Shown here: piece by piece, positions 39,311 through 40,829 of the stretch
Position numbering within the stretch: position 1 is the stretch's first letter
How the letters are laid out: each line of letters begins with the position of its first letter
NCBI GenBank assembly: GCA_024226315.1
Contig: JAAELT010000509.1
Span: 1-40,829, forward strand
DNA length: 40,829 nt
From: a bacterium
Lineage (GTDB): Bacteria > Acidobacteriota > Thermoanaerobaculia > Multivoradales > J023
Direction: 5' to 3'
Position numbers and translations under genes: made by a program
Notes under the pieces: model-generated
What the model was told of the DNA's origin: nothing
Seen by the model: the letters and a program-made list of their open reading frames with translations, nothing else
Databases searched by the model: none

Positions 39311-40531
39311 TCAACAGGTCCGAACGCGGCCGCCGAGAAGATCGTCGGTGAGCCCCAGCCGGAGTCGGGTCAGACCTTCGAAGGTCGAGCGCTCGACCGC
39401 TTCTAGCTCGGCGAGAGCTCGAGACTGCTCGGCGATCCACTGCTGGACCTGACGAGGCGGCACCCGAACGCGGTGTTCTGTCAGATCCCTCTTGCGGAGG
39501 TGCAGCAGACTGTCCTTGAAGCCCTGAGCGTGGTCGACGATTTCCTCGGTTGCCAGGTTCAACGCTTCGAACAGCCAAGCCTTGACCACACCGACTCTGG
39601 GATCGACACGAAAAATGTGCTGGTTCAAGACGCCTCGAGGCCCGAGCCAGAGCCGCGGACCGAACGACGAGCCCTTGACTCCGGCCCAGGCGAACAGCAG
39701 GTCGCCGCGCTCGACGGTCCACGCGGGTTCCGGGCGGCCGTCCCAATAGTTGAATCGGGTGGAGCCGTTGAGGTTTCGTATCCGAATGATCGGCAGCCCG
39801 TCCCGAGAGCGTTCGTCGGTCCTAAAAGGACGCCCATTGGACAAACGACACAGTGAACCGACGGCCCGCGACGGCCATCGCTCTGGCAGGAAGGCGTTCG
39901 AGGTTCGAGCGAGAAAATCAAGACCCGGCCCAAGGGTCAATAGGCGCCGGAAAGAAGCGATTCGCACTCTCCGTGTCTGTTCCATCACTGCCCGGGCTCT
40001 CGCGATCGATCGCGCCGTGCTGACGAGCGCATCGACAATACGCCGTTGCTCCGAGGCACTCGGAAGACTCAGCGGCAGGTCGGCGAGGATTCTGGTGTTG
40101 AGGCTGGGCATCGTCTGACCGACGGCGTGGTCGGCGAGCCAGGCGACCGTTTCCTTCCAACGCAGGACCTGCAGAAGATACCTGGCGTCGACTTGGCCAC
40201 GTGGCCGAATGCGCAGGCAGCCTGTACCGCAAAGCCACCCCTCCGCATCGGATCCGATGAGTGCGCAGCGACCCATCTCGCCGCGCCGGGCCAGTACGAT
40301 ATCGCCAGGCTCGACCTGGTATCGGGCGAGTTGCTCGGCCTTCGAAGAAGCGACACGTGCGATGTTCGTGGTGTCGATGACGCCGTCCCTGAGGTCTTTG
40401 GGCATGATCACTGGTACGCCGCCGTTGACGTAGTCCACTGCGCGCAGCTCGCTGCCGTAGGGGCCGGTCCGGATCAGATGCTTGCCACCGAGGTCGCCGA
40501 GCCTCGCCCGTAACCAGGACTCATTCGTCAT
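39311..40531 (-). CDS. hsdS: Type I restriction-modification specificity subunit, copy 2
   Basis: 406 residues. The ATG at 40531 overlaps the end of hsdM by 11 bases, a standard hsdM-hsdS junction. TRD1 contains TGPYGSELRAVDY, PVIMPKDL and GDIVLARRGEMGRCAL. The central region has VGQTMPSLNTRILADLPLSL and QRRIVDAL. TRD2 has GLPIIRIRNLNGST, LLFAWAGVKGSSFGPRLW and RGVLNQHIFRV. These lines are near-identical to copy 1 in both recognition domains. As the gene coupled to hsdM, this is the main specificity subunit. Copy 1 lies 232 bp downstream on the same strand, separated by the HTH remnant and the inverted repeat. Confidence 0.94.
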   Translation of the reverse strand: MTNESWLRARLGDLGGKHLIRTGPYGSELRAVDYVNGGVPVIMPKDLRDGVIDTTNIARVASSKAEQLARYQVEPGDIVLARRGEMGRCALIGSDAEGWLCGTGCLRIRPRGQVDARYLLQVLRWKETVAWLADHAVGQTMPSLNTRILADLPLSLPSASEQRRIVDALVSTARSIARARAVMEQTRRVRIASFRRLLTLGPGLDFLARTSNAFLPERWPSRAVGSLCRLSNGRPFRTDERSRDGLPIIRIRNLNGSTRFNYWDGRPEPAWTVERGDLLFAWAGVKGSSFGPRLWLGPRGVLNQHIFRVDPRVGVVKAWLFEALNLATEEIVDHAQGFKDSLLHLRKRDLTEHRVRVPPRQVQQWIAEQSRALAELEAVERSTFEGLTRLRLGLTDDLLGGRVRTC

Positions 40532-40829
40532 AGCCCAGCTCGGCCAGAAGCCCCATCATCTTGTCTTCCGCTTCGTCGCGCCGCGCCCGCAGGCCTCTGA
40601 GCGTTTCGAGCTCGGCCGGCATATCGATCGGCACCTCCGGCTCGACGATGGTGACGTAGCGCGAGATGTTGAGATTGTGGTCGTTGTCACGGATCTCGTC
40701 CAGGTCGACGACACGGGCGAAGCGCTCCTCGTCCTCGAAGGTACGGAAGGCTCCGACCAGGCGGGCGACGTTGGCGTCTGCGAGGTAGTTCTGGTTCTTG
40801 CCCTCCTCGACTTGCGCCAGCCCCTGCAC
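40521..40829 (-). CDS. hsdM: Type I restriction-modification DNA methyltransferase subunit, C-terminal part
   Basis: The last 102 codons of a gene that enters from beyond the window edge, so its true start is not here. RFARVVDLDEIRDNDHNLNI followed by SRYV is the characteristic HsdM C-terminal segment (EIxxNDxNLNIxRYV). A charged helix (LRGLRARRDEAEDKMMGLLA) follows and contacts HsdS in known complexes. The catalytic NPPF and SAM-binding motifs would be upstream, outside the window. Its stop overlaps the hsdS copy 2 start by 11 bases. Confidence 0.9.
   Translation of the reverse strand: MQGLAQVEEGKNQNYLADANVARLVGAFRTFEDEERFARVVDLDEIRDNDHNLNISRYVTIVEPEVPIDMPAELETLRGLRARRDEAEDKMMGLLAELGYDE

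Noticed and set aside
39250..39406. Continuation of the HTH remnant frame
   Set aside because: Similarity to the intact HTH protein ends at GELYQ and the frame then overlaps hsdS copy 2.

Overview
The window is a GC-rich bacterial chromosome segment, with a few visibly AT-richer patches at about 4.1-4.7 kb, 11.6 kb, 37.2-37.35 kb and 39.08-39.16 kb. Gene content suggests a Gram-negative, glycan-rich, environmental bacterium. Evidence for this is several lipoproteins with lipoboxes, a GspE-type ATPase, a transmembrane Ser/Thr kinase with a TPR-rich C-terminus, a GAF-sigma54 activator, many sulfatase-superfamily proteins and an anti-sigma factor ending in a DGFESG...W motif. That combination is what I would expect from Acidobacteriota of the Thermoanaerobaculia type, but this is an inference: no rRNA or ribosomal marker is present.

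Layout. 1-0.5 kb: the start of a leftward gene built of WY...YPDV repeats, running off the edge. 0.6-3.05 kb: a SecY-like membrane protein fused to a DUF2007-like tail, then an arginase-family protein followed directly by a 69-bp copy of the end of the secY-like gene. 3.1-6.2 kb: a secreted Cys-rich repeat protein and a small Cys-rich lipoprotein. Both read leftward from a perfect sigma54 promoter and lie divergent from a GAF-sigma54 activator. 6.2-11.5 kb: a large Ser/Thr kinase-TPR protein, a thioredoxin-like protein, a block of 42-bp repeats and an unknown helical protein. 11.65-14.3 kb: a two-domain glycosyltransferase.

14.3-27.45 kb: a rightward operon. It begins with a 16-bp tandem repeat and a formylglycine-type Tat sulfatase. 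A phosphodiesterase-like lipoprotein follows, then three roughly 905-residue paralogous sulfatase-like lipoproteins, a small membrane protein and a GT-C type membrane glycosyltransferase. The last six genes are joined by five consecutive 4-base stop/start overlaps and the operon ends at a strong hairpin. This is the most system-like unit: a surface-anchored set of alkaline-phosphatase-superfamily enzymes plus a polytopic transferase, probably remodelling a sulfated or phosphorylated surface glycan or lipid.

27.5-29.5 kb: an ECF sigma factor, its double zinc-finger anti-sigma factor and a secreted protein, read leftward. 29.5-33.0 kb: a rightward exopolysaccharide set (GT4 transferase, membrane SGNH protein, methyltransferase). 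33.0-36.2 kb: a leftward polyprenyl-phosphate sugar transferase and a GspE/PilB ATPase. 36.3-37.2 kb: an EamA transporter. 37.3-40.8 kb: the end of a type I restriction-modification locus. It holds hsdM (partial) and two full-length hsdS paralogs. A small HTH gene lies downstream of one hsdS, and a truncated second copy of it lies downstream of the other, so an HTH-hsdS module appears to have been duplicated.
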